Of a DNA stretch of 64,000 nucleotides, positions 26,842 through 35,606 are shown one piece after another; the first letter of the stretch is position 1, and the number at the start of each line of letters is the position of its first letter. This DNA comes from Mobilitalea sibirica (lineage in GTDB: Bacteria > Bacillota > Clostridia > Lachnospirales > Lachnospiraceae). The translations under genes were made by a program, and so were the position numbers. The DNA lies in the NCBI RefSeq assembly GCF_015999265.1, contig NZ_JAEAGR010000005.1, forward strand, positions 1 to 64,000, given 5' to 3'. Under the pieces are notes generated by a model. The model made no database searches, was not told the origin of the DNA, and was given only the letters and a program-made list of their open reading frames with translations.

Positions 26842-27507
26842 TTATTTTTTTCTTTCTCTAGTAGGAGGGGAAGAATAGCTGGGAGCTTTCTTTCTTAATT
26901 GTTCACCTTGCTTCTTAGCAATATATTTACCCAACATATTGTTCTTTTCATTAAATCTGCAACCATAAAGATTAGAGTCTAGATTTGGCAAATATTCCTT
27001 TCTTAATACCACGCCTGATAAACTGATAAGAGTATTATTATCTTTCAGTTTTAAACGTATGGTTCGATCGATATCAATCTCGTCCTTTGTGATAAAAGCC
27101 ACACCTGTTTCCGAAATATCCTTAACGAGAACAGAAATAGCAGAGGGCCCGGAGGCTGTGTTAACATAAAGAGGCATATCCTCGCCTATGTACAATCGGT
27201 AGGATTCTCGACGATTATAAGATTTACCTTCACCATATAAATCGATTTTATGGCAGATTTGACCGTCATATTTTACAAGCTTAACATCTATTTTTTCCCA
27301 TAAAAACACTTTTCCATCAGTTTTAAATAAAAAGTTAATCTGGCATTTTTCGGAGAAGCCAATTGTTTGATCATTTACTTTAACGGCAGTTATTAATACG
27401 GAATTATTTTTTATTGCGATAATATTACTACGAAATGACATGGCTTGACCGCTGTATTTTACCTCTAATTCGATATTCCCACCCTTAGGTAGCTCATCAA
27501 TCAGCAA
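26842..27507 (-). CDS. PilZ-domain c-di-GMP-binding protein, YcgR-like
   Basis: A 221-residue soluble protein with two beta-barrel domains. Residues 1-95 resemble the N-terminal PilZN/YcgR domain; residues ~98-200 are a PilZ domain with the c-di-GMP signatures R100-x3-R104 (in NRRESYRLYI) and DISETG (130-135), then YGCRF. The basic tail ends in TRERKK. YcgR-type proteins slow flagella when c-di-GMP is high. The start is TTG 27507 behind a strong GGGGAGGTG site. A second, single-domain PilZ protein is encoded at 44143 and a FliK-like protein at 45547, but no flagellar operon is here. Confidence 0.88.
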   Translation of the reverse strand: MLIDELPKGGNIELEVKYSGQAMSFRSNIIAIKNNSVLITAVKVNDQTIGFSEKCQINFLFKTDGKVFLWEKIDVKLVKYDGQICHKIDLYGEGKSYNRRESYRLYIGEDMPLYVNTASGPSAISVLVKDISETGVAFITKDEIDIDRTIRLKLKDNNTLISLSGVVLRKEYLPNLDSNLYGCRFNEKNNMLGKYIAKKQGEQLRKKAPSYSSPPTRERKK

Positions 27508-27673
27508 ACTTACACCTCCCCACCAAATTTACTTAATTTAGTATATAACAGTTTTAGACAAAATACAACTAGCAATCTGCAAAATAGTATACATTATTAC
27601 CATATGGTTGCCGTGTCGGTCTATATTGACAATGTCTATATAGACGGTATAATTGATATAAGTAATATGAAAA

Positions 27674-27789
27674 GGGGTTGTTGAAAACATGCATAAGCTA
27701 TGACTGTTACAAAATGAATATGTGTGAGGTAAGTCGTACTCCTTAAAATTCATTTTGTAACAGCGTCTGATTAGTTTTTAACAACTTCC
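27674..27789. repeat. Palindromic element of about 116 bp
   Basis: Inner arms GTTACAAAATGAAT (27706-27719) and its inverse (27749-27762) are exact; outer arms pair GTTGTTGAAAAC with GTTTTTAACAAC. It lies between divergent PilZ and alcohol dehydrogenase genes, ending ~22 bp before the latter's start and covering much of its leader. The GGGGTTGTT end and TTACAAAAT block recur at 59114, suggesting a dispersed repeat. Confidence 0.7.
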
Positions 27790-27810
27790 TGTAACTAGGG
27801 AGGACTGCAT

Positions 27811-28929
27811 ATGGATATTAATTTTTTTATGCCCACAAAGGTAGTGCAAGGCAAGAATTGTATTGAGATAAATGTTGATTTGTTTCGAAGCTTTGGGACT
27901 AAGGCGTTGATCGTAACCGGTAAAAATTCAGCAAGATTAAACGGTTCACAAAGGGATATTACAAAGGCATTGGATATTGTAGGAATATCTTATACAATTT
28001 TTGATAAAGTAATGAGCAATCCTACAGTTGATTGTGTCTTTGAAGGTGCAGAATTAGCGAAGGAACAGGAAGTGGATTTTATCATCGGTATAGGAGGAGG
28101 TTCTCCTATGGATGCGGCGAAAGCCATAGCATTACTGGCAACGCAGAATATCACAGAAGAGGATTTGTTTCAAGGAAAATATGAAACGAAAGCACTGCCA
28201 CTAGTTATGGTTCCCACCACAGCAGGTACAGGGTCAGAAGTAACACAATATTCTATCTTGACCAATGACAGAGCGAAAACCAAGCAGAGCATAGCAACTT
28301 CTGTACTTTTTCCAAAGCTTTCTTTTCTTGATGCGAAATATATGAAGGATCTGTCGATGGAAATAACCATCAATACAGCACTGGATGCATTATCCCATTC
28401 CATTGAAGGAATGCTGTCCATACGTTCTACCGATCTGACGGATTCATTGGCGGTTGAAAGTATCTTAAAGTTATCGGATAGTCTTTCTGTTTTGAAAAAA
28501 GCCAAAGAAGAGCAGTCACCTCAAATTCCGGAGAAGGTTAGGGAACAACTGTTATATGGATCCATGCTTGCAGGAATTGTAATCGCTCATACCGGAACAA
28601 CAGCGGTTCATTCTATGGGATATTCTTTAACTTATTTTCGAAATATTGACCATGGAAGAGCAAATGCTTTGTTACTACCCGGTTTTCTGAAATTTATTGA
28701 AAAAAGTGATTTCGCAAAGGTAAAAACAATATTGACAGCTATGAAGCTAAATTCCAATGATGAGCTGGATATTCTGTTTCATGAACTGTTAGGAGAAAGG
28801 GAAACGCTTACCCCCGAGGAGATTAAAAAGTTTTCAGGGATAGCCATTCAAGCAAAAAATATTCAGAATTCCAAGATAATACCTACACAAAACGATCTGG
28901 AAGCTTTATATACCCAAAGTCTTTCATAA
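27811..28929 (+). CDS. Iron-containing alcohol dehydrogenase
   Basis: A 372-residue group III alcohol dehydrogenase. The nucleotide-binding GIGGGSPMDAAKAIALLA is at residues ~93-110, the substrate-side TTAGTGSEVTQYSILT at ~136-151, and the metal ligands are in DALSHSIEG, HTGTTAVHSMGYSLTY and NIDHGRANALLLPG. It lacks the extra domain of AdhE. The physiological substrate (ethanol/acetaldehyde, 1,2-propanediol/lactaldehyde, butanol) cannot be told; lactaldehyde reduction would complement the rha genes but they are 13 kb away. GGAGG precedes ATG 27811. Confidence 0.9.
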   Translation: MDINFFMPTKVVQGKNCIEINVDLFRSFGTKALIVTGKNSARLNGSQRDITKALDIVGISYTIFDKVMSNPTVDCVFEGAELAKEQEVDFIIGIGGGSPMDAAKAIALLATQNITEEDLFQGKYETKALPLVMVPTTAGTGSEVTQYSILTNDRAKTKQSIATSVLFPKLSFLDAKYMKDLSMEITINTALDALSHSIEGMLSIRSTDLTDSLAVESILKLSDSLSVLKKAKEEQSPQIPEKVREQLLYGSMLAGIVIAHTGTTAVHSMGYSLTYFRNIDHGRANALLLPGFLKFIEKSDFAKVKTILTAMKLNSNDELDILFHELLGERETLTPEEIKKFSGIAIQAKNIQNSKIIPTQNDLEALYTQSLS

Positions 28930-29064
28930 ACAGAGGATATAGAACGGTATTCCATAAGAATACTCCATCAATAATTATTATCTTGTTAGCTGCAATTAAA
29001 GATAAGTGACTTACCTTTGCTTCATGACTGTGCAGACAAAGTTGGATAAGCTTGATATTTCATA

Positions 29065-29094
29065 TTGACAATATAACAGTCTAACTGGTATTAT
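29065..29094 (+). promoter_or_regulatory. Predicted sigma-A promoter upstream of glnA
   Basis: TTGACA (29065-29070), 18-bp spacer, TATTAT (29089-29094). Transcription would start near 29101, immediately before an intrinsic terminator, and 320 bp before glnA. Confidence 0.55.
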
Positions 29095-29105
29095 CGTAAT
29101 AACAT

Positions 29106-29147
29106 GGGCAAAGGAGTACCGTAATATGTACCTCCTTTGCCCTTTTT
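29106..29147 (+). terminator. Promoter-proximal terminator in glnA leader
   Basis: GGGCAAAGGAGTAC (29106-29119) pairs with GTACCTCCTTTGCCC (29128-29142) with one bulge, then six Ts. It could end the alcohol dehydrogenase transcript, but it also lies a few bases after a good promoter, so it may attenuate glnA. The remaining leader (29148-29422) holds a hairpin with ACAACAT/ATGTTGT and CAAGC/GCTTG arms (29359-29394) just before the ribosome binding site. Confidence 0.75.
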
Positions 29148-29422
29148 TATGATATGAGCGCTAAAGTAAACTCTTTGTTCTGTAAATAACATTTTCAGGT
29201 ATAACTTGAAGTACAAATGTATAAATCTATATATAAAATGCTTGTTTATATAATTATTATGGTAACCCTGTTTTTAGGTTAATCAGATTGTAAGTATTGG
29301 CTAAAACTATAGAATTGGATATCATGCACGTAGTAACTGTAAGTGAAAATCATAATGTACAACATCTGCAAGCTTCGCTTGTAATCCATGTTGTCTTGAA
29401 TAAAAGATAAGGAGTGAAGGTT

Positions 29423-30754
29423 ATGAAACATTATACGAAACAGGATATTATAAGAATGGTAGAAGAGGATGATGTTGAATTTATTAGACTACAGTTTACT
29501 GATATGTTCGGTAATTTAAAGAATGTAGCAGTAACGACCGGACAGTTAGAGAAGGTTTTAAACAATGAATGCATGTTTGACGGATCATCCATTGAGGGAT
29601 TTGTAAGAATTGAGGAGTCAGATATGTATTTATATCCGGATCTGGATACCTATGTTACATTTCCATGGAGACCACAGCAGGGTAAGGTAGCCAGATTAAT
29701 TTGTGATGTATATACCGTGGATGGCAATCAATTTGCCGGGGACCCCAGATATGTTTTGAAAAAAGTAATTAAGGAAGCCGCTGAACTGGGATATACCTTT
29801 AATGTCGGCCCTGAATTGGAATTTTTTCTGTTCCATCAGAGTGAAAATGGGCAGCCAACTACCATTTCCCATGAAAGAGCCGGTTATTTTGACCTAGGAC
29901 CTCTGGACCTTGGTGAAAATGCGAGAAGAGATATGGTACTTACCTTAGAGGAAATGGATATTACAGTTGAAGCTTCCCATCACGAAGTGGCTCCGGCACA
30001 ACACGAAATTGATCTTAAGTATGATGAAGCATTGAAAACAGCAGACAATATTATGACCTTCAAACTGGTTGCCCGTACCATAGCGAAAAGACATGGATTA
30101 CATGCTACCTTTATGCCAAAACCGAAATATGGAGTAGACGGATCCGGCATGCATGTCAATATGTCCTTAAAAAAAGATGGTAAAAATGCCTTCGATGATC
30201 CTAAGGATAAATTAGGTCTAAGCCAAGAGGCTTATTATTTTATTGCGGGTATTATGAAACATATTGGCGGTATTGCTGCAATTACCAATCCTTTGGTGAA
30301 TTCCTATAAAAGGCTTGTACCTAACTATGAAGCACCGGTTTATATTGCTTGGTCAGCCAACAACCGTAGTCCGCTTATTCGAATTCCCGCCGGTAGAGGG
30401 GATTCTGCAAGGCTGGAGCTTAGATGTCCGGATCCATCTGCGAATCCTTATCTAACCTTGGCTGTATGTCTGGCGGCAGGTCTTGACGGGATTAAAAATA
30501 AATTATTGCCACCGGAAAGTGTGGATAAAAATATTTTTTCCATGCCCTTAGAAGAAAGAGAAGCTTTTAAGGTACACAATCTGCCTGCAAGTTTAGAAGA
30601 GGCAGTTACAGCCTTAGAAAAAAATGATTTTATTAAAAATGTTCTCGGTGAACACATCAGTAGAAAGTACATTGAAGCTAAGAAAGCTGAGTGGGACAAT
30701 TATAGAACACAGGTAACTCAATGGGAAATTGATCAGTATTTATATAGGTATTAA
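29423..30754 (+). CDS. glnA: Glutamine synthetase, type I
   Basis: A 443-residue GSI enzyme making glutamine from glutamate, ammonia and ATP in the cytoplasm. The N-terminal beta-grasp has [18 protein letters not shown]; active-site blocks are the FDGSSIEGF Asp/Ser region, [11 protein letters not shown] (metal Glu), [35 protein letters not shown] and the [15 protein letters not shown] segment. The length is that of the shorter GSI-alpha group, which lacks the adenylylation loop, so control is by feedback or leader regulation. I use ATG 29423, nine bases after AAGGAG; the GTG at 29414 overlaps that site. An ANTAR-domain regulator gene follows. Confidence 0.96.
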   Translation: MKHYTKQDIIRMVEEDDVEFIRLQFTDMFGNLKNVAVTTGQLEKVLNNECMFDGSSIEGFVRIEESDMYLYPDLDTYVTFPWRPQQGKVARLICDVYTVDGNQFAGDPRYVLKKVIKEAAELGYTFNVGPELEFFLFHQSENGQPTTISHERAGYFDLGPLDLGENARRDMVLTLEEMDITVEASHHEVAPAQHEIDLKYDEALKTADNIMTFKLVARTIAKRHGLHATFMPKPKYGVDGSGMHVNMSLKKDGKNAFDDPKDKLGLSQEAYYFIAGIMKHIGGIAAITNPLVNSYKRLVPNYEAPVYIAWSANNRSPLIRIPAGRGDSARLELRCPDPSANPYLTLAVCLAAGLDGIKNKLLPPESVDKNIFSMPLEEREAFKVHNLPASLEEAVTALEKNDFIKNVLGEHISRKYIEAKKAEWDNYRTQVTQWEIDQYLYRY

Positions 30755-30930
30755 TCTGTTCATCTCAATTTATGACGGCACAGGCACTTTTACATAACCT
30801 GCTGCTCTTATTGTAATACTCAGTTTTGCCCAAATGATATCATAATAAGGTTCGGGTATACCGTATGTACAAGGTAGCAATGTAAATAGTGTATGGTAAG
30901 AAATGGCATAAAGAGCGGAGGTGAACAGAT

Positions 30931-31476
30931 TTGTTTAGTATTATTGTGGGATTTCCCAAATATGAAGATGCAGCGAGTATCAAAAATGTCTTAGTCAGAA
31001 ATGGTTATAATGTTAGTGAACCCTGTACTCTTGGTGCACAGATTGTCACGCTTGCAAACGATTTAGATGAAGGTATTGTAGTATGCGGATATCGATTCTC
31101 AGATATGCACTATAGTGAATTAAATAACTATTTACCGAAAGGCTTCGAGATGCTTTTGGTGGCTTCCCCACAGAAGCTGGAATATAGTCAGGAAAACATA
31201 GTCTGTTTACGTATGCCGGTTAAGACCCATGATTTATTGAATACACTACAGATGATGACCTACCAATATCAGAGAAGAAAGAAGAAGGAAAAAGATAAGC
31301 CTAAGACGAGAACAGAAGAAGAGAAGAATACGATTGAGAAGGCTAAGCTGATATTAATGGATCGAAACAACCTGACAGAGGAAGAGGCTCACAGATATCT
31401 ACAAAAGAATAGTATGGATAGCGGAACAAACATGGTGGAGATGGCAGAGATTGTGATTCGTATGTTCTATTCTTAA
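30931..31476 (+). CDS. ANTAR-domain RNA-binding antiterminator with degenerate receiver
   Basis: A 181-residue regulator. Residues 1-~115 have a response-regulator-like layout but the usual phospho-acceptor strand reads GIVVCGYRFSDM, with no Asp where one is expected, while the later Lys (RMPVK) is kept. After a Lys/Glu/Arg linker, residues ~125-180 form an ANTAR three-helix domain (IEKAKLILMDRNNLTEEEAHRYLQKNSMD...MAEIVIRMF). ANTAR proteins bind paired small hairpins in leader RNA and block terminator formation. Its position behind glnA and the terminators in the glnA and gltB leaders suggest nitrogen control. The start is TTG 30931 with GGAGGTG seven bases upstream; there is no closer alternative. 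Confidence 0.88.
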   Translation: MFSIIVGFPKYEDAASIKNVLVRNGYNVSEPCTLGAQIVTLANDLDEGIVVCGYRFSDMHYSELNNYLPKGFEMLLVASPQKLEYSQENIVCLRMPVKTHDLLNTLQMMTYQYQRRKKKEKDKPKTRTEEEKNTIEKAKLILMDRNNLTEEEAHRYLQKNSMDSGTNMVEMAEIVIRMFYS

Positions 31477-31554
31477 AAGATGCCTTTACCTATAGGTGAG
31501 TATTTGATATAATGCAAACGTCGATTAAGATAAATGAAAAAGGCGGTGAGATTA

Positions 31555-32388
31555 TTGAAGTTTACGAAAATGCAAGGTTGTGGCAATGATTATGTGTATG
31601 TGGATTGTACAAAAAAGCTTATTGACCATATACCTGAAACAGCCAGAAAAGTCAGTGACAGACATTTTGGTATTGGCTCCGACGGACTAATTCTAATCAG
31701 ACCCTCGGATAAAGCGGATTTTATGATGGATATGTATAATCAGGATGGGTCGAGAGCTCAGATGTGCGGTAATGGGATACGTTGCGTTGCAAAGTATGTT
31801 TATGATAATAAACTAACACAGAAAAAGCAGGTTTTAATTGAAACCCTGAGCGGGGTTAAAGAACTGGATTTAACCGTTGAAGATGATAAAGTATCTTTGG
31901 TTACGGTAAATATGGGCCCGCCCATAACGAAACCCTCATCCATTCCGGTTGTATCAGAAAAAGAGAATGTAGTGAATGAACCAATTACAGTCGGAGACGC
32001 TGTATATCATATCACATGCGTTTCTATGGGAAATCCCCATGCAATAGTTTTTGTAGAAGACACGAATTTAGTACCGATTGAGACTATAGGTCCTTTATTT
32101 GAAAATCATGAGATATTTCCTGAAAGAGTAAATACAGAATTCGTACAAGTAGTTGATCGAAGTCACATACATATGCGTGTATGGGAACGGGGGTCTGGCG
32201 AAACCTTAGCCTGTGGCACCGGTGCCTGTGCCAGTGTGATAGCCTGTATCCTGAATGGTTATACAGACAAGGAAGTGACAGTGACATTACTTGGCGGAGA
32301 ACTGAAGATACGATATGATGAAGAAAAGAATATCGTATTTATGACAGGTCCTGCAAAAAAAGTATTTGATGGTGAAATAGAGCTATAG
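31555..32388 (+). CDS. dapF: Diaminopimelate epimerase
   Basis: A 277-residue cofactor-independent epimerase converting LL- to meso-diaminopimelate for lysine and peptidoglycan. The two catalytic cysteines are in MCGNGIRCVAKY and LACGTGACASV, and the N-terminus is the standard KFTKMQGCGNDYVYVD. The start is probably TTG 31555 (after GGCGGTGAG), which gives the canonical N-terminus; ATG 31534 would add seven residues but has no ribosome binding site. dapL follows by 61 bp, so the two last steps of meso-DAP synthesis are together. Confidence 0.95.
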   Translation: MKFTKMQGCGNDYVYVDCTKKLIDHIPETARKVSDRHFGIGSDGLILIRPSDKADFMMDMYNQDGSRAQMCGNGIRCVAKYVYDNKLTQKKQVLIETLSGVKELDLTVEDDKVSLVTVNMGPPITKPSSIPVVSEKENVVNEPITVGDAVYHITCVSMGNPHAIVFVEDTNLVPIETIGPLFENHEIFPERVNTEFVQVVDRSHIHMRVWERGSGETLACGTGACASVIACILNGYTDKEVTVTLLGGELKIRYDEEKNIVFMTGPAKKVFDGEIEL

Positions 32389-32449
32389 AAGACAATAAAA
32401 TGTATATTATATATTTCAAATGAAAAGATAAGAAAGGCTTGGTATCATA

Positions 32450-33664
32450 ATGTTCAAAATTAATGAAAATTACTTAAAGTTACCCGGAAGTTATTTATTT
32501 TCTACCATTGGTAAGAAGGTTAGAGAGTTTACCGAAGCGAATCCGGATAAGAAAATTATCCGTTTGGGAATTGGGGATGTGACTCTTCCCTTAGCTCCTG
32601 CTGTGATTGACGCTTTGCATATTGCAGTGGAGGAGATGGCAAGGAAGGATACCTTTAAGGGATATGCACCTGATCTGGGATATGACTTTCTTCGTCAGAC
32701 AATAACGGAAAATGATTATAGAACCAGAGGAGTTACGATAGCAACGGATGAAATCTTTGTTAGTGACGGAGCAAAAAGTGATTCCGCTAACATACAAGAG
32801 ATTTTTGACGTAAATAATAAAATAGCCGTATGTGATCCTGTATATCCGGTCTATGTGGATTCTAATGTAATGGCAGGCAGAACCGGAGAGTATATACCGG
32901 AGATTGGAAAATGGACCAATGTTATTTATATGCCCTGTACAAAGGAAACCAATTTTGCACCGGAGCTTCCGAAGGAACAACCGGACATCATCTATTTATG
33001 CTTCCCGAATAATCCTACTGGTTCAACAATTACTAAGGATGAACTGCAAAAATGGGTGGATTATGCGAATAAAGTGGGTGCTGTTATTATTTATGACGCT
33101 GCTTATGAAGCTTATATCTCTGAGGAGAATGTTCCTCATACCATTTATGAATGTGAGGGAGCTAAGACCTGTGCCATAGAAATCCGTAGCTTCTCCAAGA
33201 ATGCCGGATTTACAGGCACCAGACTTGGTTATACCGTAGTACCGAAGGAATTAAAATCCGGTGATGTGATGCTTAACAGTCTATGGGCAAGACGTCATGG
33301 AACGAAATTTAACGGAGCTCCCTATATTACTCAGGCTGCCGGAGCAGCTGTTTATTCTGAGGCCGGAAAGAAACAGACTATGGAGCAGATTGCTTATTAT
33401 ATGAAGAATGCTACGATAATCAGAGAAGGATTATTATCCGCAGGCTATACCGTATCCGGAGGTGTGAATGCTCCGTATATCTGGCTAGAGACACCAAAAG
33501 GAATGACCAGTTGGCAATTCTTTGATTATCTGTTGGAAAAGGCAAATGTGGTAGGTACTCCCGGTTCAGGCTTTGGACCTAGCGGTGAGGGTTACTTCCG
33601 TCTGACCGCTTTCGGAACCTATGAGAACACATTAGAAGCAATTGAAAGGATTAAAAAGTTATAA
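32450..33664 (+). CDS. dapL: LL-diaminopimelate aminotransferase
   Basis: A 404-residue PLP-dependent class I/II aminotransferase that converts tetrahydrodipicolinate directly to LL-DAP, bypassing acylated intermediates. Hallmarks are the N-terminal [76 protein letters not shown] and the PLP-lysine segment [22 protein letters not shown]. The length suits DapL (~410). With dapF it indicates meso-DAP peptidoglycan. A terminator at 33822 follows. Confidence 0.96.
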   Translation: MFKINENYLKLPGSYLFSTIGKKVREFTEANPDKKIIRLGIGDVTLPLAPAVIDALHIAVEEMARKDTFKGYAPDLGYDFLRQTITENDYRTRGVTIATDEIFVSDGAKSDSANIQEIFDVNNKIAVCDPVYPVYVDSNVMAGRTGEYIPEIGKWTNVIYMPCTKETNFAPELPKEQPDIIYLCFPNNPTGSTITKDELQKWVDYANKVGAVIIYDAAYEAYISEENVPHTIYECEGAKTCAIEIRSFSKNAGFTGTRLGYTVVPKELKSGDVMLNSLWARRHGTKFNGAPYITQAAGAAVYSEAGKKQTMEQIAYYMKNATIIREGLLSAGYTVSGGVNAPYIWLETPKGMTSWQFFDYLLEKANVVGTPGSGFGPSGEGYFRLTAFGTYENTLEAIERIKKL

Positions 33665-33821
33665 TTGTGATACGAAAATTTCGTAAATATCAATATCATG
33701 CTATTGATTTTTATTACCAAATATAAAAAATACGATATTTATTAAATAACACTGCTACAAGATTTTTCATCCTTATGCGAAGTTGTTATAAATCACCTAC
33801 ATTCAAAAAACGGTGTAAACA

Positions 33822-33865
33822 ACTGCTTTTGGTATAAGATGAGATTTCTTGGGGCAGTCTTTTTT
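33822..33865 (+). terminator. Terminator downstream of dapL
   Basis: ACTGC with G-U extension pairs with GGGGCAGT, followed by CTTTTTTAT. The T-tract is also the left edge of the dispersed repeat at 33860. Confidence 0.65.
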
Positions 33866-33950
33866 ATGATATTCCTATATCATAAAAAGCCTTCCAGGCA
33901 GGACGTACGCTCGTGCGAAAGCAATTTTTGTTGATTTTACCGATCGCGCT
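33860..33950. repeat. Post-terminator hairpin repeat, copy A
   Basis: It starts in the dapL terminator T-tract with TTATGATA..TATCATAA hairpin arms, followed by AAGCCTTCCAGGCAGGACG, CTCGTGCG and TTTTACCGATCGCGC blocks. About 75% of its bases match copy B at 38642-38752, which starts in the T-box terminator T-tract. No protein is encoded. Confidence 0.7.
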
Positions 33951-33973
33951 GTTGATATCTAATGTAAAAATGA

Positions 33974-34002
33974 TTGACAGATAAGTCCAAGCAGATTATG
34001 AT
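33974..34002 (+). promoter_or_regulatory. csoR promoter
   Basis: TTGACA (33974-33979), 17-bp spacer, TATGAT (33997-34002), 82 bp before the csoR start. Confidence 0.75.
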
Positions 34003-34008
34003 AATGAT

Positions 34009-34027
34009 ATACACCCCCCAGGGGTAT
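34009..34027. promoter_or_regulatory. CsoR-type operator
   Basis: The pseudo-palindrome ATAC-ACCCCCCA-GGGGTAT has the C-tract/G-tract dyad with TA flanks typical of CsoR/RcnR/CstR operators. It overlaps the predicted transcription start of the downstream csoR gene, so autorepression is expected. Confidence 0.75.
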
Positions 34028-34084
34028 GAAGTCAAAGATAAATATATATGTGATTGAAATATTAGATCGGAGGAAGCCGGTACT

Positions 34085-34348
34085 ATGAAAGCAGATAGGG
34101 CAAAGGTAAGCCGTTTGTTAAAAACTGCCAGGGGACAGATTGATGGAATTTTAAATATGTTAGAGGAGGATCGCTATTGCATAGATATCTCCAATCAGAT
34201 TATGGCTACAGAAGCGATACTTAAGAAAGTAAATCAGGAGGTGCTTCACGGGCATATTAATTCATGCTTAAAGGAAGCAGTTGAAACAGGAAATACAGAA
34301 GAAAAGCTGGAGGAAATCAGAAGTATTATTGATAAACTCTCAAAATAA
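34085..34348 (+). CDS. csoR: CsoR-family copper-sensing repressor
   Basis: An 87-residue all-helical DUF156 repressor. Cys32 (DRYCIDISNQI), His57 and Cys61 (HGHINSC, spaced H-x3-C) reproduce the Cys-His-Cys Cu(I) site of CsoR; CstR persulfide sensors would lack the histidine. In the absence of Cu(I) such tetramers bind GC-rich dyads, and one sits in this gene's own promoter. No copA, copZ or other efflux gene is adjacent, so the regulated target lies elsewhere. GGAGG lies 6-10 bp before ATG 34085. Confidence 0.9.
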   Translation: MKADRAKVSRLLKTARGQIDGILNMLEEDRYCIDISNQIMATEAILKKVNQEVLHGHINSCLKEAVETGNTEEKLEEIRSIIDKLSK

Positions 34349-34443
34349 CACCAAAGATAATGATAGTATAACTGATAAACTCATAAATTGACTGTTATAT
34401 CGTGGATAAGTAGGAAGAATGACTTACTTAATACACAGGTTGG

Positions 34444-34494
34444 AGGACACAAAGTTGATTATGTCAGCGGTAGACATAATTGATGAGGTGTCCT
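34444..34494 (+). terminator. Stem-loop between csoR and LD-carboxypeptidase
   Basis: AGGACAC/GTGTCCT (34444-34450, 34488-34494) encloses a second exact pairing ATTATGTC/GACATAAT (34458-34465, 34473-34480). The following sequence contains only a delayed T5, so it may be a weak terminator of csoR or a structured leader of the next gene. Confidence 0.45.
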
Positions 34495-34573
34495 TTAACA
34501 GGGCTTTTTGCGTTGAAAAAATTTACCGAAAATGGTATACTAACACTCAGAGATTATTTAGGAGGAATGCATA

Positions 34574-35599
34574 GTGATCTATCCAAAGAATTTGGCCAAA
34601 GGATATAAAATCGGGGTTACAGCCACATCAGCCGGCTTTGAAACAGAGGTAGATATTGTAAGACTTGAAAGTGCTATAAAGCATTTTAACAGCTTAGGAT
34701 ATCCGGTTGTTGAAACTGATAATGTGAGGAAATGTATAAAAGGCCGAAGTTCCGATGGTAAGACCAGAGCAAAAGAATTGTTGCAGCTGATGGAAGATCC
34801 GGAAGTGGGTATTATTATGGCTGCCAGTGGAGGAGATTATTTGTTTGAAATGCTTCCTCATTTAGATTTTGATGCCATACAATCTTATCCAAAATGGTTT
34901 CAGGGTTTTTCTGATAATACCGGAATGACTTATACCTTAACAACTCATCTGGATATGGCTACAATCTATGGGAATAATTTTAGTAGCTTTGGTATGGAAC
35001 AATGGCACAGATCTCTTTATGAAAACATAAGGATTTTAGAAGGACAGGATATTGTTCAAAACAGCTTTGATCGATATCAGGACGGATATAAGAAAAGAGT
35101 TACCGGTTTGGAAGGTTTCTTCTTAGAGGAAAATGTCAACTGGAAGAATATATTTCCAACTATGAAAAGAGAGGATGAAATACATTTTAGCGGTCGTGCA
35201 CTGGGAGGTTGCCTTGATGTACTTCTTAATCTGGTTGGAACCGGATTTGATAAAACCAAAGAGTTTATAAACAGATATCAGACGGATGGTATTCTATGGT
35301 ATTTAGAAAGTTTTGATTTGGGAAGCGAAGCATTAGCCAGAGGGTTATGGCAGTTAAAGGAAGCAGGGTGGTTTTCCCAGGCTAAAGGTTTTATTTTCGG
35401 TCGACCTGCTATGTATAAAACCTATACCGACACCTCTTATGAGGAAGTGTTATTAGCTGTGTTAGGAGAATTAAATGTACCAATCATTATGGATGCGGAT
35501 ATAGGACATAAGCAACCCCAGTTTACTATGATCAATGGTGCCATCGCCAATGTTTACAGCAAAGGTGGAAAAGGAAGTATCTCTTTTGAAAGAAGGTAA
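34574..35599 (+). CDS. S66-family LD-carboxypeptidase (MccF/LdcA-like)
   Basis: A 341-residue serine peptidase of family S66. The nucleophile is Ser113 in QGFSDNTG; the other members of the Ser-Glu-His triad are Glu245 (WYLESFD) and His312 (DIGHKQPQ). LdcA removes the terminal D-Ala from murein tetrapeptides in recycling; the longer MccF-like subgroup, which this resembles, can also cleave microcin-type acyl-amide conjugates. There is no signal peptide, so it acts in the cytoplasm. The start is GTG 34574 with GGAGGA seven bases upstream. It is followed within 8 bp by a cell-envelope sulfatase-fold gene, suggesting a shared transcript. Confidence 0.88.
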   Translation: MIYPKNLAKGYKIGVTATSAGFETEVDIVRLESAIKHFNSLGYPVVETDNVRKCIKGRSSDGKTRAKELLQLMEDPEVGIIMAASGGDYLFEMLPHLDFDAIQSYPKWFQGFSDNTGMTYTLTTHLDMATIYGNNFSSFGMEQWHRSLYENIRILEGQDIVQNSFDRYQDGYKKRVTGLEGFFLEENVNWKNIFPTMKREDEIHFSGRALGGCLDVLLNLVGTGFDKTKEFINRYQTDGILWYLESFDLGSEALARGLWQLKEAGWFSQAKGFIFGRPAMYKTYTDTSYEEVLLAVLGELNVPIIMDADIGHKQPQFTMINGAIANVYSKGGKGSISFERR

Positions 35600-35606
35600 C
35601 ATCTAA

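Noticed and set aside
27811-28929. Assignment of the alcohol dehydrogenase as lactaldehyde reductase (fucO)
   Set aside because: It is 13 kb from the rha genes with its own control region; family motifs do not fix the substrate.
28930-29422. Known nitrogen riboswitch (glnA RNA motif) in the glnA leader
   Set aside because: The conserved sequence blocks of the cyanobacterial glutamine riboswitch are not present; only ordinary hairpins are visible.
32591-32980. Minus-strand open frame of 129 codons opposite dapL
   Set aside because: Antisense to a fully conserved enzyme; no start signal.
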